The translations under genes and the position numbers were made by a program. A stretch of 62,577 nt of DNA, from assembly GCA_018664075.1 (NCBI GenBank), contig JABJOY010000044.1:1-62577 (forward strand), given 5' to 3'. Positions 9,072-18,308 of the stretch are shown one piece after another. Within the stretch, counting starts at the first letter, position 1. The number at the start of each line of letters is the position of its first letter. The notes under the pieces are model-generated. The model was not told where the DNA came from. It was given only the letters and a program-made list of their open reading frames with translations, and ran no database searches. The DNA is from Porticoccaceae bacterium. GTDB lineage: Bacteria > Pseudomonadota > Gammaproteobacteria > Pseudomonadales > Porticoccaceae.

Positions 9072-9491
9072 TCCAGCCTCCCATCCGCCACAGCTCATCG
9101 CAGGCTGCTCACAGCGGCGGCATTCCTGACTGCGCAACTGGCAGGTTTTCAGGCACCGATGAAATCTACTGATACAGGAACGATTTAACGCCCCCAATTC
9201 CCTGCAGCTCTCAGGCTGGTTTGCCGCATAAATAGTGCGCCGATCAATAAGATCGCAATAGCTGCGCAACAACAGCTGTTGCCGCTGGCTGCTTGTTTGG
9301 GGGTTCGGGTTAAGTCCGATATTGATTAATTCTCGCTGGGTATAAACCGCACTGCGCACCAGATTGTAGTGGTCAACGGAGTGATCCGTTGATGCTAGAT
9401 TTTTTGAACAGCCTGATAGTATGATGATCGATAGTCCTGGGATTATTAGACTTGGGACTAACAACAGCTTAAAAAAAATATCCTTTCGCAC
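9069..9491 (-). CDS. Small Cys-rich putative lipoprotein, unknown function
   Basis: I do not recognise a family. The 140 residues from a GTG start at 9491 (GGAG ribosome site about 9 bases upstream) begin with a positively charged then hydrophobic signal peptide ending in a lipobox LSGC at about residues 25-28, so the mature protein should be a lipid-anchored envelope protein. The mature part holds eight cysteines, mostly in the last 60 residues (including ESCREL, RCLKTC, ECRRC, MSCGG), which suggests disulphides or metal binding. It is divergent from the first XRE-type gene and shares its upstream region. The lipobox and the ribosome site support it as a real gene. Confidence 0.6.
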   Translation of the reverse strand: MRKDIFFKLLLVPSLIIPGLSIIILSGCSKNLASTDHSVDHYNLVRSAVYTQRELINIGLNPNPQTSSQRQQLLLRSYCDLIDRRTIYAANQPESCRELGALNRSCISRFHRCLKTCQLRSQECRRCEQPAMSCGGWEAG

Positions 9492-9624
9492 ATTGACGCT
9501 CCTTGCTAAACTTTCCGTTCAATTCCATTCCATTCGGCGCCATAGTCAAGCTAGGCGGTTTGATCACAGGAGGAATATGCCAAGCTTGGCCATCAAGGTC
9601 AAGGCAGAAAGTCGACAAAATGTT

Positions 9625-9873
9625 ATGCAACGCCCAAATCCAGACTCAATTTATTATCAGGAATTTATCCAACTGCAAAACAAATTGCGCGACAGAGTCC
9701 TGTCGTTACGCAAAAGCCGCGGCTTAGTTCAGGAAGATATGGCTGAATATGAACTATCGGTTCGCCAGTACCAACGGATGGAGCAAGATCCCACCGCCAT
9801 TGTTTCCCTGTGGCAAGTATTCAAGCTGGCTAAGGCCCATAACCTCAATATCCATGAGCTGCTCGACCTATAG
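9625..9873 (+). CDS. Small XRE-type helix-turn-helix protein, copy 1
   Basis: An 82-residue protein, almost all of it an XRE/Cro-like helix-turn-helix: a predicted helix at about residues 15-33, VQEDMAEYELSVRQYQRMEQ as the core, and the ending LAKAHNLNIHELLDL. The start at ATG 9625 was chosen because the paralogue at 10024 begins at the same MQRPN sequence. An in-frame ATG at 9577, preceded by AGGAGG only 3 bases away, would add 16 residues and cannot be excluded. The protein has no other domain, so it is probably a small DNA-binding regulator. It is divergent from the lipoprotein gene and 150 bp before its paralogue. Confidence 0.75.
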   Translation: MQRPNPDSIYYQEFIQLQNKLRDRVLSLRKSRGLVQEDMAEYELSVRQYQRMEQDPTAIVSLWQVFKLAKAHNLNIHELLDL

Positions 9874-9941
9874 CCATTGATGAGGCTATTGTTAGACGCC
9901 GATTAATACGGCAATGTTTGATAGGCCCTGATTTTTTATTA

Positions 9942-9961
9942 ACGCGTCAAGCTAGACGTGT
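9942..9961. promoter_or_regulatory. Operator-like dyad before XRE copy 2, half of it repeated before copy 1
   Basis: ACGCGTC-AAGCTA-GACGTGT is an imperfect 20-bp dyad (6 of 7 arm pairs). Its core GTCAAGCTAGACG (9946-9958) recurs with one change at 9545-9557 (GTCAAGCTAGGCG) before copy 1. The two elements lie 78 and 80 bases before the respective ATGs. That matched spacing suggests a shared binding site, perhaps for the XRE proteins themselves; this is inference. Confidence 0.45.
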
Positions 9962-10023
9962 CGATTGCCATAGGGCTATGCCAATCTCGCTTCACTGCGA
10001 TAAAGGGAGATTAGAGCACAGTC

Positions 10024-10272
10024 ATGCAACGTCCAAATTCAGACTCAGCCTACTACAGCGAATTTATAGAACTTCAGGTAAATCTGTGTAAGAAAATTGT
10101 CGATCTGCGCAAAAGCCGCAAACTGGTGCAGGAAGATATGGCCGACTATGAACTGTCGGTTCGTCAGTATCAGCGAATGGAGCAGGATCCCACGGCAATT
10201 GTCAGCCTGTGGCAGGTGTTTAAAATTGCCAAAGCCCACAATCTGGACTTGAAACAATTGTTTGATTTGTAA
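10024..10272 (+). CDS. Small XRE-type helix-turn-helix protein, copy 2
   Basis: A tandem paralogue of the gene at 9625: the same 82-residue length, the same MQRPN start, and a nearly invariant core ELSVRQYQRMEQDPTAIVSL. Differences cluster in the first helix (KLRDRVLSLRKSRG against NLCKKIVDLRKSRK) and in the last residues. The duplication is therefore old enough for divergence outside the recognition region, while the DNA-contact region stayed the same. Translation would start at ATG 10024 with a weak GAG ribosome site. It precedes the alkaline phosphatase gene by 150 bp on the same strand; whether it regulates that gene is unknown. Confidence 0.78.
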   Translation: MQRPNSDSAYYSEFIELQVNLCKKIVDLRKSRKLVQEDMADYELSVRQYQRMEQDPTAIVSLWQVFKIAKAHNLDLKQLFDL

Positions 10273-10277
10273 CCTGT

Positions 10278-10319
10278 AACTTATAGCCCTTAATTTATAG
10301 TCCGTAATTTATAAATTTT
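10278..10319. repeat. Three tandem 14-bp AT-rich repeats upstream of alkaline phosphatase
   Basis: AACTTATAGCCCTT (10278-10291), AATTTATAGTCCGT (10292-10305) and AATTTATAAATTTT (10306-10319): units 1 and 2 match at 11 of 14 positions, unit 3 less well. Nine bases further on, CTATCAT-AAAA-CTG (10328-10341) resembles the left half of a PhoB box (CTGTCAT-N4-CTGTCAT), but the right half is poor. Confidence 0.5.
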
Positions 10320-10352
10320 TATCAAAACTATCATAAAACTGGTGCACACTAG

Positions 10353-10401
10353 CGCCCTGGCTGGCAGCGGCCATATTTGCTTTTTACCAGGGCGGTTGCC
10401 C
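10353..10401 (+). other. Alternative hairpins in the alkaline phosphatase leader
   Basis: CGCCCTGG (10353-10360) can pair with CCAGGGCG (10387-10394). The same GGGC (10390-10393) can instead pair with GCCC (10398-10401) across a GGTT loop. The two folds exclude each other. The region ends 21 bases before the phosphatase ATG. It may be a structured 5' leader; no known class was recognised. Confidence 0.35.
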
Positions 10402-10422
10402 TAATGGCGGAAACGGACATCT

Positions 10423-12057
10423 ATGAAAAATTTACAGCGGGCCCCATGGCTTGTCTTTTTACTCGGGCTGACATCCTGCGATTCAGTCGACAGCGTTGCT
10501 ACCACCACTGACTTGGCTCATGCAGATAACAGCTGGTATCAGAATGCAGCAACCCAACTCCAGCAGCGTAACAAGGCATGGCAAAATATCAGCAGCACAG
10601 CAGGGGGAGCAAAAAATATTATCCTCTTTGTAGGCGACGGTATGAGCTTTGCCACGGTCACCGCCGCGCGCATATTAGAGGGTCAGCAGCGGGGAATGCC
10701 CGGTGAAGAGAACAGCCTTAGCTTTGGCAACTTCCCGTTTACCGGTCTGGCGAAAACTTATAATGTCGACTCCCAGACAGCAGATTCCGCCGGGGCCATG
10801 ACCGCCATTATCACTGGTGTCAAAACCGATAAAGGTCTGATTTCCGTGGATGAAAATACCAACCGAGGTGACTGCAGTTCGGCAGCCGGCAATGGTTTGA
10901 CCACTGCTCTGGAACTGGCGGAAATTGCTGGCCTTGCCACCGGCATCGTATCCACCACAAGAATCACACATGCCACACCGGCAGCCACCTATGCCAAATC
11001 AGCGGACCGTGACTGGGAAGATAATTCCGTTATGCCAGCAAAGGCGATAGCGCAGGGCTGCGAAGATATTGCCTCCCAGCTGGTTAATTTTGAAAGCAAC
11101 CTTGAGGCTCGCTTTGAAGGTTTGGACACCAATGGTATTGAAGTCATGATGGGCGGCGGGCGGCGGCATTTTCTGCCCGCGCAGGCCGCGGCCAATAGCC
11201 ATGACGCCAGCTCAGCCATTGAAGGTGACCGCACCGATGGGCGCAACCTGATCACCGAATGGAAAACCAGCTATCCAGCGGGCAACTATGTGGATGACCA
11301 AAAAGGCTTTGATGCCCTGCAACCGGATGCGGTAGAGCAAGTCTTTGCCCTGTTCAATGAATCCCATATGCTCTACGAGGCAGATCGGGGTAATGATATA
11401 GCCGGAGAGCCGTCCTTGACCGAGATGACCACCAAGGCAATCGATATTCTCGACAGCAACCAGCAGGGCTTTTTTCTCATGGTGGAATCTGGCCGTATCG
11501 ATCACGGCCACCATGCCAACAGTGCTTACAATGCACTGACCGACACCATTGAATTCTCCCGTGCCGTGCAGGCCGCTGTGGACAATACAGACTCCAGTGA
11601 AACATTGATTATCGTCACCGCAGACCATGGCCATGTATTTACTATTGCCGGTTACCCGAAGCGCGGCAATCCCATTCTCGGCAAGGTCATTAAAATTGAT
11701 GCAGACAGCCCGGCACTGGCCCATGACGGCATGCCCTACAGCACCCTAGGCTATGCCAGCGGCCCGGGCTTCCATGATTTTGGCAACGAGACTAATGCTG
11801 ACAAAGTGTATTACAGCAAGGTCCATAAAGGGCGGGCTGATCTTACTGAAGTTGATACCCAGGCCAGTGGCTTTCATCAAGAGGCATTGGTGCCCATGGG
11901 GTGGGAAACCCATTCCGGTGAAGATGTGGCTATCTATGCCACAGGCCCGGGCGCGCACCTGGTGTCAGGTACCCATGAGCAGAGCGTTATTTTTCATATT
12001 ATGAATTTTGCCGGCAACCTGGTGCCCAGAGCAGAGACGGCTCTGCAAACGCCCTGA
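10423..12057 (+). CDS. Alkaline phosphatase, PhoA superfamily, lipoprotein
   Basis: A 544-residue phosphomonoesterase. The signal peptide ends in LTSC (residues 16-19), so it is probably lipid-anchored in the envelope. The metal and catalytic motifs of the alkaline phosphatase family are present in order: FVGDGM (first metal Asp), TADSAGAMTA (catalytic Ser in DSA), SGRIDHGHHAN (metal Asp/His) and TADHGH (metal Asp/His). It is longer than E. coli PhoA (about 470), like many marine family members. It would release phosphate from organic esters outside the cytoplasm. A half-matching Pho box and structured DNA lie upstream. It converges with the acyltransferase gene 35 bp away. Confidence 0.9.
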   Translation: MKNLQRAPWLVFLLGLTSCDSVDSVATTTDLAHADNSWYQNAATQLQQRNKAWQNISSTAGGAKNIILFVGDGMSFATVTAARILEGQQRGMPGEENSLSFGNFPFTGLAKTYNVDSQTADSAGAMTAIITGVKTDKGLISVDENTNRGDCSSAAGNGLTTALELAEIAGLATGIVSTTRITHATPAATYAKSADRDWEDNSVMPAKAIAQGCEDIASQLVNFESNLEARFEGLDTNGIEVMMGGGRRHFLPAQAAANSHDASSAIEGDRTDGRNLITEWKTSYPAGNYVDDQKGFDALQPDAVEQVFALFNESHMLYEADRGNDIAGEPSLTEMTTKAIDILDSNQQGFFLMVESGRIDHGHHANSAYNALTDTIEFSRAVQAAVDNTDSSETLIIVTADHGHVFTIAGYPKRGNPILGKVIKIDADSPALAHDGMPYSTLGYASGPGFHDFGNETNADKVYYSKVHKGRADLTEVDTQASGFHQEALVPMGWETHSGEDVAIYATGPGAHLVSGTHEQSVIFHIMNFAGNLVPRAETALQTP

Positions 12058-12092
12058 TGGTTAATTAGTGACTAAGGGCGGGTGCTAAAAAA

Positions 12093-12977
12093 TCAGGTGC
12101 CCTTGGGGTAATAATTCAGATTGCCATCAGGCCGTATGCGATAGCGCTTATATTCCCACTGATATTGCTCAGGCTTGAGCAGGGCAACAGATTCAAGTTC
12201 CCGGTTTAGGGCCACCAGATGAGTCTGTTGATCGGCACTGTAAAGATCCTTAGACACAGGTTTGAATATTATCTTCCAACCGCCGGGCACCAGCTCAGCC
12301 AGACAGATAATTGCCTGGCTGCCAGTGCGCTGAATAAGATTGTGAATCAGCGTCATGGTCAACGCCGGGAAGTCAAAATAGGGCGCAAAATTACCACTGC
12401 CCAGGGGCGGCTGGTGGTCCGGCAATATGCCCGTTACCTCACCGCGCTTTAAAGCCTTCATGACAGCACTGACACCGCGCACACTGGTTGGCACCAGGGT
12501 AGCGCCAGCCACCTCGCGGGAATCTTTTACCCATTGTTCAATCAATGGCTGTTTCGGCGGCTTGTAGAGAGAGGTCATTGGCGCCCGGCGGGACAGCCAC
12601 ATGCCAATCACTTCCCAGTTGCCGTAATGGGGAATAATCACAATGGTGCCCCTGTCATTGGCCAGAGCAGCTTCGATATATTCCAGCCCCTCAATCTCAA
12701 CAATTTTTTTGTCGAGCCACTTATTGCTCATGCGCCAGATTTTCGGTGTTTCGCAGAACATCTTGCCAATATGGGTCAGCCGTTTGCGGCCCAGTTTTTC
12801 TACGTCTCTGTCCGACAATTGGGGCTGCGCAAGGCGCAAGTTAATGCGCGCCACCTTCATAGGCCGCATATTCAGCCAACCGGCACAGGCGCCAAGTGCA
12901 CCACCAACAAGCCTGAGCAGCCACAGGGGCAAAAATGACATCAGCATAGCCATGCGCCAGATAATATTATTTTTCAA
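12093..12977 (-). CDS. LpxL/HtrB-family lysophospholipid/lipid A acyltransferase
   Basis: A 294-residue protein with one N-terminal membrane segment (about residues 9-30), the catalytic HYGNWE (H-x4-E) motif near residues 115-120 and the LPDHQP segment near 187. The C-terminus PEQYQWEYKRYRIRPDG is typical of late acyltransferases, which add a secondary acyl chain to lipid A at the inner membrane. The frame starts at TTG 12977; an in-frame ATG at 12953 would remove eight residues. Which position or acyl chain it uses cannot be told. It stands alone, in front of a 321-bp gap. Confidence 0.85.
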   Translation of the reverse strand: MKNNIIWRMAMLMSFLPLWLLRLVGGALGACAGWLNMRPMKVARINLRLAQPQLSDRDVEKLGRKRLTHIGKMFCETPKIWRMSNKWLDKKIVEIEGLEYIEAALANDRGTIVIIPHYGNWEVIGMWLSRRAPMTSLYKPPKQPLIEQWVKDSREVAGATLVPTSVRGVSAVMKALKRGEVTGILPDHQPPLGSGNFAPYFDFPALTMTLIHNLIQRTGSQAIICLAELVPGGWKIIFKPVSKDLYSADQQTHLVALNRELESVALLKPEQYQWEYKRYRIRPDGNLNYYPKGT

Positions 12978-13298
12978 CGGTGGCCCCGCTTGTTGTAGTT
13001 GCTAGTTGATTGTCTCTCATGACTAAGCCTGAAAAGGGCTCTGTATTTTTAAAGGCATTATTTTAGCGACAGCGCAGAGTAAATGCATTAACAAATCTCA
13101 CGACGGGTTTGCTTACAAAACATACCATGCAACGTCACAGCATAAGAAAATAACCCTTCTCAAGAAACCCTCCATTATATGTGCCTGTTACCGACCTAAG
13201 ATACCAACGCTAGCTGCCCAATCGTGCCTCTCGTAAAGTCCGATTTCCCTATTTGACGGGGTACGGCACAGCCGTATACGCTGGGCGACAACAGTTAG
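12978..13298. other. Intergenic region without a recognisable gene
   Basis: These 321 bases between the acyltransferase start and the end of rep hold no convincing reading frame or RNA gene. A small hairpin TACGGC-ACA-GCCGTA lies at 13262-13276, without a T-run in either direction. AGCC-TGAAAA-GGGCT near 13026-13040 could form a weak hairpin in the leader of the acyltransferase. Confidence 0.5.
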
Positions 13299-15332
13299 TT
13301 ACCCAAACAACTCCTTCAAAGCCGCCAGCGATTCCGCACCTTTCACCTGATTCTCCTCCGCACTTGCCGTGGCATCCCCACCACCAATCCGAATTAAATC
13401 GTCCTCCGGCAGCTCATCAATAAACCGGCTAGGCGTAGTCGCCGATGTATCCCCAAACTGCGTCCGCTGTCTGGCGCTGGTCATGGTTAAGGTGCGCTGT
13501 GCTCTGGTAATGCCCACATAGGCCAGCCGTCGCTCTTCCTCAATTTGCCCACCTTCCACACTGTTTTTGTGGGGCAATATATCTTCTTCCATGCCGATCA
13601 TAAACACGTGCAAAAACTCCAGGCCTTTGGCGGCATGTAGTGTTAGTAGTTGCACTTTGTCGTCAGCGGATTCTTCCTCTTCGCGATCCAGCAGATCTCT
13701 TAGTATCAGTTTGGCGATGGCGTTTTCGATTTTGCTGTCGCCATTTTCTTCGGCGGTTTCGCTGTCGTCGTTCTTTAAAACCTGGGCTAGCTGGCTTAGG
13801 AGAAACTGGACATTCTCCCAGCGCTTTTGCGCCACATGGTCGCCGCTGGCGTTTTGATGGAGCCAGCCTATGTAGTCGGCGTCGTCGAGCATTTCATTGA
13901 TAGCGGTCATGGGGTTGCCGCCATACACATTGTGGTTAACGTTTTGTATCCAGCCTTTAAAGCGTTTTAGGCGCTCGAGATTGTTGGCAGGCATGGTGGC
14001 GGTAAGGCCGACTTCGTCGATGGCGCTGTAGAGTGACAGGTTGCGTTTATTGGCGTACTCACCGAGTTTTTCTAGGGTGGTGGGGCCGATCTGTCGCCTT
14101 GGGGTGTTGATGATTCTGAGTAGGGCGTTGTCGTCGTCTGGGTTAATAATTAACCGCAGGTAGGCCATCACATCTTTGATTTCGGTTTTGGCATAAAAGC
14201 TTTGGCCTCCGGTTATTTCGTAGGGAATATTCTGGGATTGCAGCTTTATTTCTACTAGCTTGGCTTGGTAGTTGCCACGGTAAAGCACGGCAAAGTCACT
14301 GTATTTACAGCGCCGTTTGAGGCGCATATCGATTATTTCATTGACCACCCGTTCGCATTCGCCCTCTTCGTTTTCGCTGCTGATAAAGCGCAGTGGGTCG
14401 CCTGGGCCCAGTTCGCTCCAAAGTGCTTTGCTGATCAGATGGGGGTTGTTGTCGATCAAGGTGTTGGCAGCTTTGAGGATGCGGCCGGTGGATCTGTAGT
14501 TCTGTTCCAGCTTGATAATATTGAGGCTGGGGAAGTCCTCCTGCAGCTGCATCAGGTTTTCGGGTCGGGCGCCGCGCCAGGCATAGATGGACTGATCGTC
14601 GTCGCCTACGACAGTGAGGGCCTGTTTATCATTGACCAATGTTTTCACCAGCTCGTACTGGGCCAGATTGGTGTCTTGGTACTCGTCCACCAATAGGTAG
14701 CGGATGCGCTTTTGCCATTTGGCGAGGATCTCTGTTTGCTGCCTGAACAGCATGACCGGCGTCATTATCAGGTCATCAAAGTCTACGGCGTTATAGGCCT
14801 TGAGTGCTCTTTGATAGCGTTCATAGAGCATGGCTATGCCTTGCTCGCCAGTGCTGTTGGCGGCGCCGACTACTTGGCCGGGTTCGAGCAGGCTGTTTTT
14901 CCAGTTGCTGATGGTGTTCTGTGCGGTGTCGATCAGTTTTTCGTCGAGTTCGGTGTGGCGCACCAGCAGTTCTTTAATCAGGTTGCGGCAGTCTTCCTGG
15001 TCGAGTATGGAGAAGCCGGGTTTAAAGCCTAAGGCTTTGATCTCGGTACGGATTATGGTCAGGCCGAGATTGTGGAAGGTGGAGACGGTAAGGCCTTTGC
15101 CGTTTTCTTTGCCGAGCAGGCTGCTGACCCGAGCTTTCATTTCCCGGGCGGCTTTGTTGGTGAAGGTGACGGCGGCGATATTGCGCGCTGGGATGCCGCA
15201 GTCTTCAACCAGATAGGCAATCTTTTTAGTGATTACACTGGTTTTGCCACTGCCGGCACCGGCCAGCACTAATAATGGGCCATCGATATATTTCAGCGCG
15301 GCCTGCTGTTGGGAGTTGAGGTTTTGTACCAT
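13299..15332 (-). CDS. rep: ATP-dependent DNA helicase Rep (UvrD/Rep, superfamily 1A)
   Basis: A 677-residue 3'-5' helicase that helps forks pass protein barriers. Walker A AGAGSGKT at residues 24-31, TFTNKAAREMK (motif Ia) following, the DEYQDTN Walker B at about 218, QNYRST (motif IV region) and LTLHAAKGLEF (motif V) near the C-terminal third are all in order. The length matches E. coli Rep (673). It starts 7 bp after valS and is the last gene of the minus-strand pepA-holC-valS-rep run. Confidence 0.95.
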   Translation of the reverse strand: MVQNLNSQQQAALKYIDGPLLVLAGAGSGKTSVITKKIAYLVEDCGIPARNIAAVTFTNKAAREMKARVSSLLGKENGKGLTVSTFHNLGLTIIRTEIKALGFKPGFSILDQEDCRNLIKELLVRHTELDEKLIDTAQNTISNWKNSLLEPGQVVGAANSTGEQGIAMLYERYQRALKAYNAVDFDDLIMTPVMLFRQQTEILAKWQKRIRYLLVDEYQDTNLAQYELVKTLVNDKQALTVVGDDDQSIYAWRGARPENLMQLQEDFPSLNIIKLEQNYRSTGRILKAANTLIDNNPHLISKALWSELGPGDPLRFISSENEEGECERVVNEIIDMRLKRRCKYSDFAVLYRGNYQAKLVEIKLQSQNIPYEITGGQSFYAKTEIKDVMAYLRLIINPDDDNALLRIINTPRRQIGPTTLEKLGEYANKRNLSLYSAIDEVGLTATMPANNLERLKRFKGWIQNVNHNVYGGNPMTAINEMLDDADYIGWLHQNASGDHVAQKRWENVQFLLSQLAQVLKNDDSETAEENGDSKIENAIAKLILRDLLDREEEESADDKVQLLTLHAAKGLEFLHVFMIGMEEDILPHKNSVEGGQIEEERRLAYVGITRAQRTLTMTSARQRTQFGDTSATTPSRFIDELPEDDLIRIGGGDATASAEENQVKGAESLAALKELFG

Positions 15333-15339
15333 CTGCGAC

Positions 15340-18228
15340 TTATGCCATCTCGGCTATGGCGCTGCGTTTCTCTTGGAGCTGAGACACGGAGCCTTCAAAT
15401 TCCTCTAGTTTTTGGCGTTCTTTGGTCACCACTTCGGCGGGGGCATTATCTACAAATTTGGCATTGCTGAGTTTGCCGCTCAGTTTTTTCACTTCGATAC
15501 TGATCTTGTCGATCTCGCGGTCGAGGCGAGCCAGTTCGGCATCCACATCAATCAGGCCGGCCATGGGCACCAAGATTTCCAGATCACCTGCCAGGGCGGT
15601 GGCGCACAGTGGTGCTTCGGCTGGGTCATCCAGCCAGGTGATAGATTCCAGGCTGGCCAGCTTACTAAGGAACTGGCGGTTTTCTTCTAGGCGGCGTTTG
15701 TCTTCGGCATCGCCGCGGGCCAGGTAGATGGGCAGTGCTTTGGCGGGGCTGATATTCATTTCACCGCGCACATTGCGCACCCCTACGATAACGTTTTTAA
15801 CCCACTCAATATCGGCGTCGGCGTCGGTATCAGTTTGGGACTCTTCGGCTACGGGGAAGGGCTGCAACATGATGGTGTCGCCTACCGGGTTTACTTTTAC
15901 ACCGGCTAGCGGCGCGATATTTTGCCAGATCTCTTCGGTGATAAAGGGCAGCATGGGGTGGGCGAGACGCAAGGTGGCTTCCAGTACGCGCACCAATGTG
16001 CGTCTGGTGCCTTTTTGAATGGCGGGGTCGCCATTCTCGTCCCAGAGTACGGGCTTGGACAGTTCCAGGTACCAGTCGCAGTATTCATTCCACACAAAGT
16101 CGTAGAGGGCTTGGGCGGCCAGGTCGAACCTGTAGCTGTCGATGGCGGCGGTGACTTCGCTCTCGGCGGATTGCAGGCGCGAGATTATCCAGCGGTCGGC
16201 CAGGGTGAGTTTGTAGTCGTCGGAATTATCTTGGCCACAGTCTTGGTCGCCATCTTCGCCGGTGGCGTTCATCAGCACATAGCGAGAGGCATTCCAAATT
16301 TTATTACAGAAGTTTCTGTAGCCCTCCAGGCGCTTCATATCCCAGTTAATATCGCGGCCGGTGGAGGCCAGGGCGCAGAGAGTAAAGCGCAGGGCGTCGG
16401 CACCATGGGGCTCTATGCCATCGGGGAACTGTTTTCTGGTGCGGCTGGCAATCTTGGCGGCCTGCTGGGGCTGCATCATATTGCCGGTGCGTTTTTCCAG
16501 CAGTGACTCAATATCAATGCCGTCAATCATATCCAGTGGGTCCAGCACATTGCCTTTGGACTTAGACATTTTCTGGCCCTGCTCGTCGCGAATTAGGCCG
16601 GTCACATAGACTGTTTTAAACGGTACCTCTGGCTGGCCATTGTTGTCTTTGATCAGGTGCATGCTCATCATAATCATGCGCGCTACCCAGAAGAAAATAA
16701 TATCGAAACCAGTTACCAGCACATCGGTGGGGTGAAAGGTTTTGAGGCGTTCGGTATCTTCTGGCCAACCTAATGTGCCAAAGGTCCAGAGGGCTGAGGA
16801 GAACCAGGTGTCTAGTACATCTTCGTCCTGGTGCAGCTGGGTATCTCCCAGATTGTATTTGGCGCGCACATCCTCTTCGCTGCTGCCCACATAGGCTTTG
16901 CCTGCTTCATCGTACCAGGCGGGAATACGGTGGCCCCACCAGAGCTGGCGTGAGATACACCAGTCTTGAATATTGCGCATCCAGCTAAAGTACATATTTT
17001 CGTACTGCTGGGGGACAAATTTTATGCGGCCGTCTTCTACGGCTTCGATGGCTGGGCCTGCGAGTTTTTTCGCATCTACATACCATTGGTTGGTGAGCAG
17101 GGGCTCAATGACCACACCGCCACGATCGCCGTAGGGTACGGTCATATCGTTTTCTTCAATGCTTTCCAGCAGGCCCAGAGCTTCAAAGTCGGCGACTATT
17201 TCGCGGCGCGCCGCAAAGCGTTCCATGCCCCGGTACTTCTCTGGCAAGCTGGCGTCCATTTCTTCGTTGTCGCTGCCATCGCTATTAACGCACTCGGCGC
17301 TGTGGCGAATATCGGCATTGGTGGTAAGGATATTGATCATGGGCAGCTGTTGGCGCTGGCCCACTTCGTAGTCATTAAAGTCATGGGCTGGAGTGATCTT
17401 TACACAGCCTGTGCCTTTTTCCATGTCGGCATATTCATCGGCGACGATGGGAATTAGTCTGCCCACCAAGGGTAATTCAATATGCTTGCCGACCAGTGTT
17501 TTAAATCTGGGATCTTCGGGGTTCACGGCTACGCCGGTATCGCCAAGCATAGTTTCCGGTCTGGTGGTGGCGACCACTATGTAGTCTTTGCCATCTTCTG
17601 TGGTGGCGCCATTAGCTAGCGGATAGCGCAGGTGCCACATCTTGCCTTTCACTTCGCGATTCTCGACTTCAAGGTCGGAGATGGCGGTGTGCAGTTTGGG
17701 GTCCCAGTTGACTAGGCGTTTGCCGCGATAGATCAGGCCGTCCCCATGCAGACGCACAAAGGCTTCTTGCACCCCTTTGTAAAAGCCGTCGTCCATGGTG
17801 AAACGCTCGGTATCCCAGTCTACGCTGTTACCCAGGCGGCGCATCTGGCGCATAATGGTATCGCCAGATTCCTCTTTCCACTCCCAGGTTTTTTCAATAA
17901 ATTTTTCTCGGCCCAGCTCTTCGCGGCCGGGCTGGCCTTCGGCGGCCAGTTTGCGCTCTACCACCATTTGTGTGGCAATACCCGCATGGTCGCTGCCCAC
18001 TTGCCACAGGGCATTTTTGCCTTTCATGCGGTTGTAGCGGGTCAGGGCGTCCATTATGCCGTGCTGCAAGGCGTGGCCTATATGCAGGCTGCCGGTAACA
18101 TTGGGGGGTGGAATCACTATGGAATAGGGGTCTTTATCGCTGCCGTCTTTAGGGGCAAAGTAACCGCTTTCTTCCCAGGTTTTATACCATTTGGTTTCGA
18201 TGTCCTGGGGGGCAAATGTTTTTTCCAT
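15340..18228 (-). CDS. valS: Valyl-tRNA synthetase
   Basis: A 962-residue class I synthetase charging tRNA-Val. The HIGH motif appears as HIGH at residues 49-52 (GSLHIGHAL), KMSKS as [10 protein letters not shown] at about 560, the editing domain lies between them, and a C-terminal coiled-coil runs through the last 70 residues ([19 protein letters not shown]). The length is that of the bacterial enzyme. It lies between a conserved hypothetical gene and rep on the same strand. Confidence 0.97.
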   Translation of the reverse strand: MEKTFAPQDIETKWYKTWEESGYFAPKDGSDKDPYSIVIPPPNVTGSLHIGHALQHGIMDALTRYNRMKGKNALWQVGSDHAGIATQMVVERKLAAEGQPGREELGREKFIEKTWEWKEESGDTIMRQMRRLGNSVDWDTERFTMDDGFYKGVQEAFVRLHGDGLIYRGKRLVNWDPKLHTAISDLEVENREVKGKMWHLRYPLANGATTEDGKDYIVVATTRPETMLGDTGVAVNPEDPRFKTLVGKHIELPLVGRLIPIVADEYADMEKGTGCVKITPAHDFNDYEVGQRQQLPMINILTTNADIRHSAECVNSDGSDNEEMDASLPEKYRGMERFAARREIVADFEALGLLESIEENDMTVPYGDRGGVVIEPLLTNQWYVDAKKLAGPAIEAVEDGRIKFVPQQYENMYFSWMRNIQDWCISRQLWWGHRIPAWYDEAGKAYVGSSEEDVRAKYNLGDTQLHQDEDVLDTWFSSALWTFGTLGWPEDTERLKTFHPTDVLVTGFDIIFFWVARMIMMSMHLIKDNNGQPEVPFKTVYVTGLIRDEQGQKMSKSKGNVLDPLDMIDGIDIESLLEKRTGNMMQPQQAAKIASRTRKQFPDGIEPHGADALRFTLCALASTGRDINWDMKRLEGYRNFCNKIWNASRYVLMNATGEDGDQDCGQDNSDDYKLTLADRWIISRLQSAESEVTAAIDSYRFDLAAQALYDFVWNEYCDWYLELSKPVLWDENGDPAIQKGTRRTLVRVLEATLRLAHPMLPFITEEIWQNIAPLAGVKVNPVGDTIMLQPFPVAEESQTDTDADADIEWVKNVIVGVRNVRGEMNISPAKALPIYLARGDAEDKRRLEENRQFLSKLASLESITWLDDPAEAPLCATALAGDLEILVPMAGLIDVDAELARLDREIDKISIEVKKLSGKLSNAKFVDNAPAEVVTKERQKLEEFEGSVSQLQEKRSAIAEMA

Positions 18229-18308
18229 TATGTACTCAGTGATTCAAATAGGTGCTGCTGGGGATAATTTTTTATTGCCGCAGATTATAGGGCTGGGAGC
18301 TTTTGGGG

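Noticed and set aside
9577-9624. Longer first XRE gene starting at ATG 9577 with an AGGAGG just before it
   Set aside because: The AGGAGG is only 3 bases from the ATG, and the paralogue starts at MQRPN. Kept as an alternative in the gene entry.
13261-13276. Hairpin TACGGC-ACA-GCCGTA as a rep terminator
   Set aside because: It has no T-run on either strand and lies just after rep with only a six-base stem; left as an unexplained hairpin.
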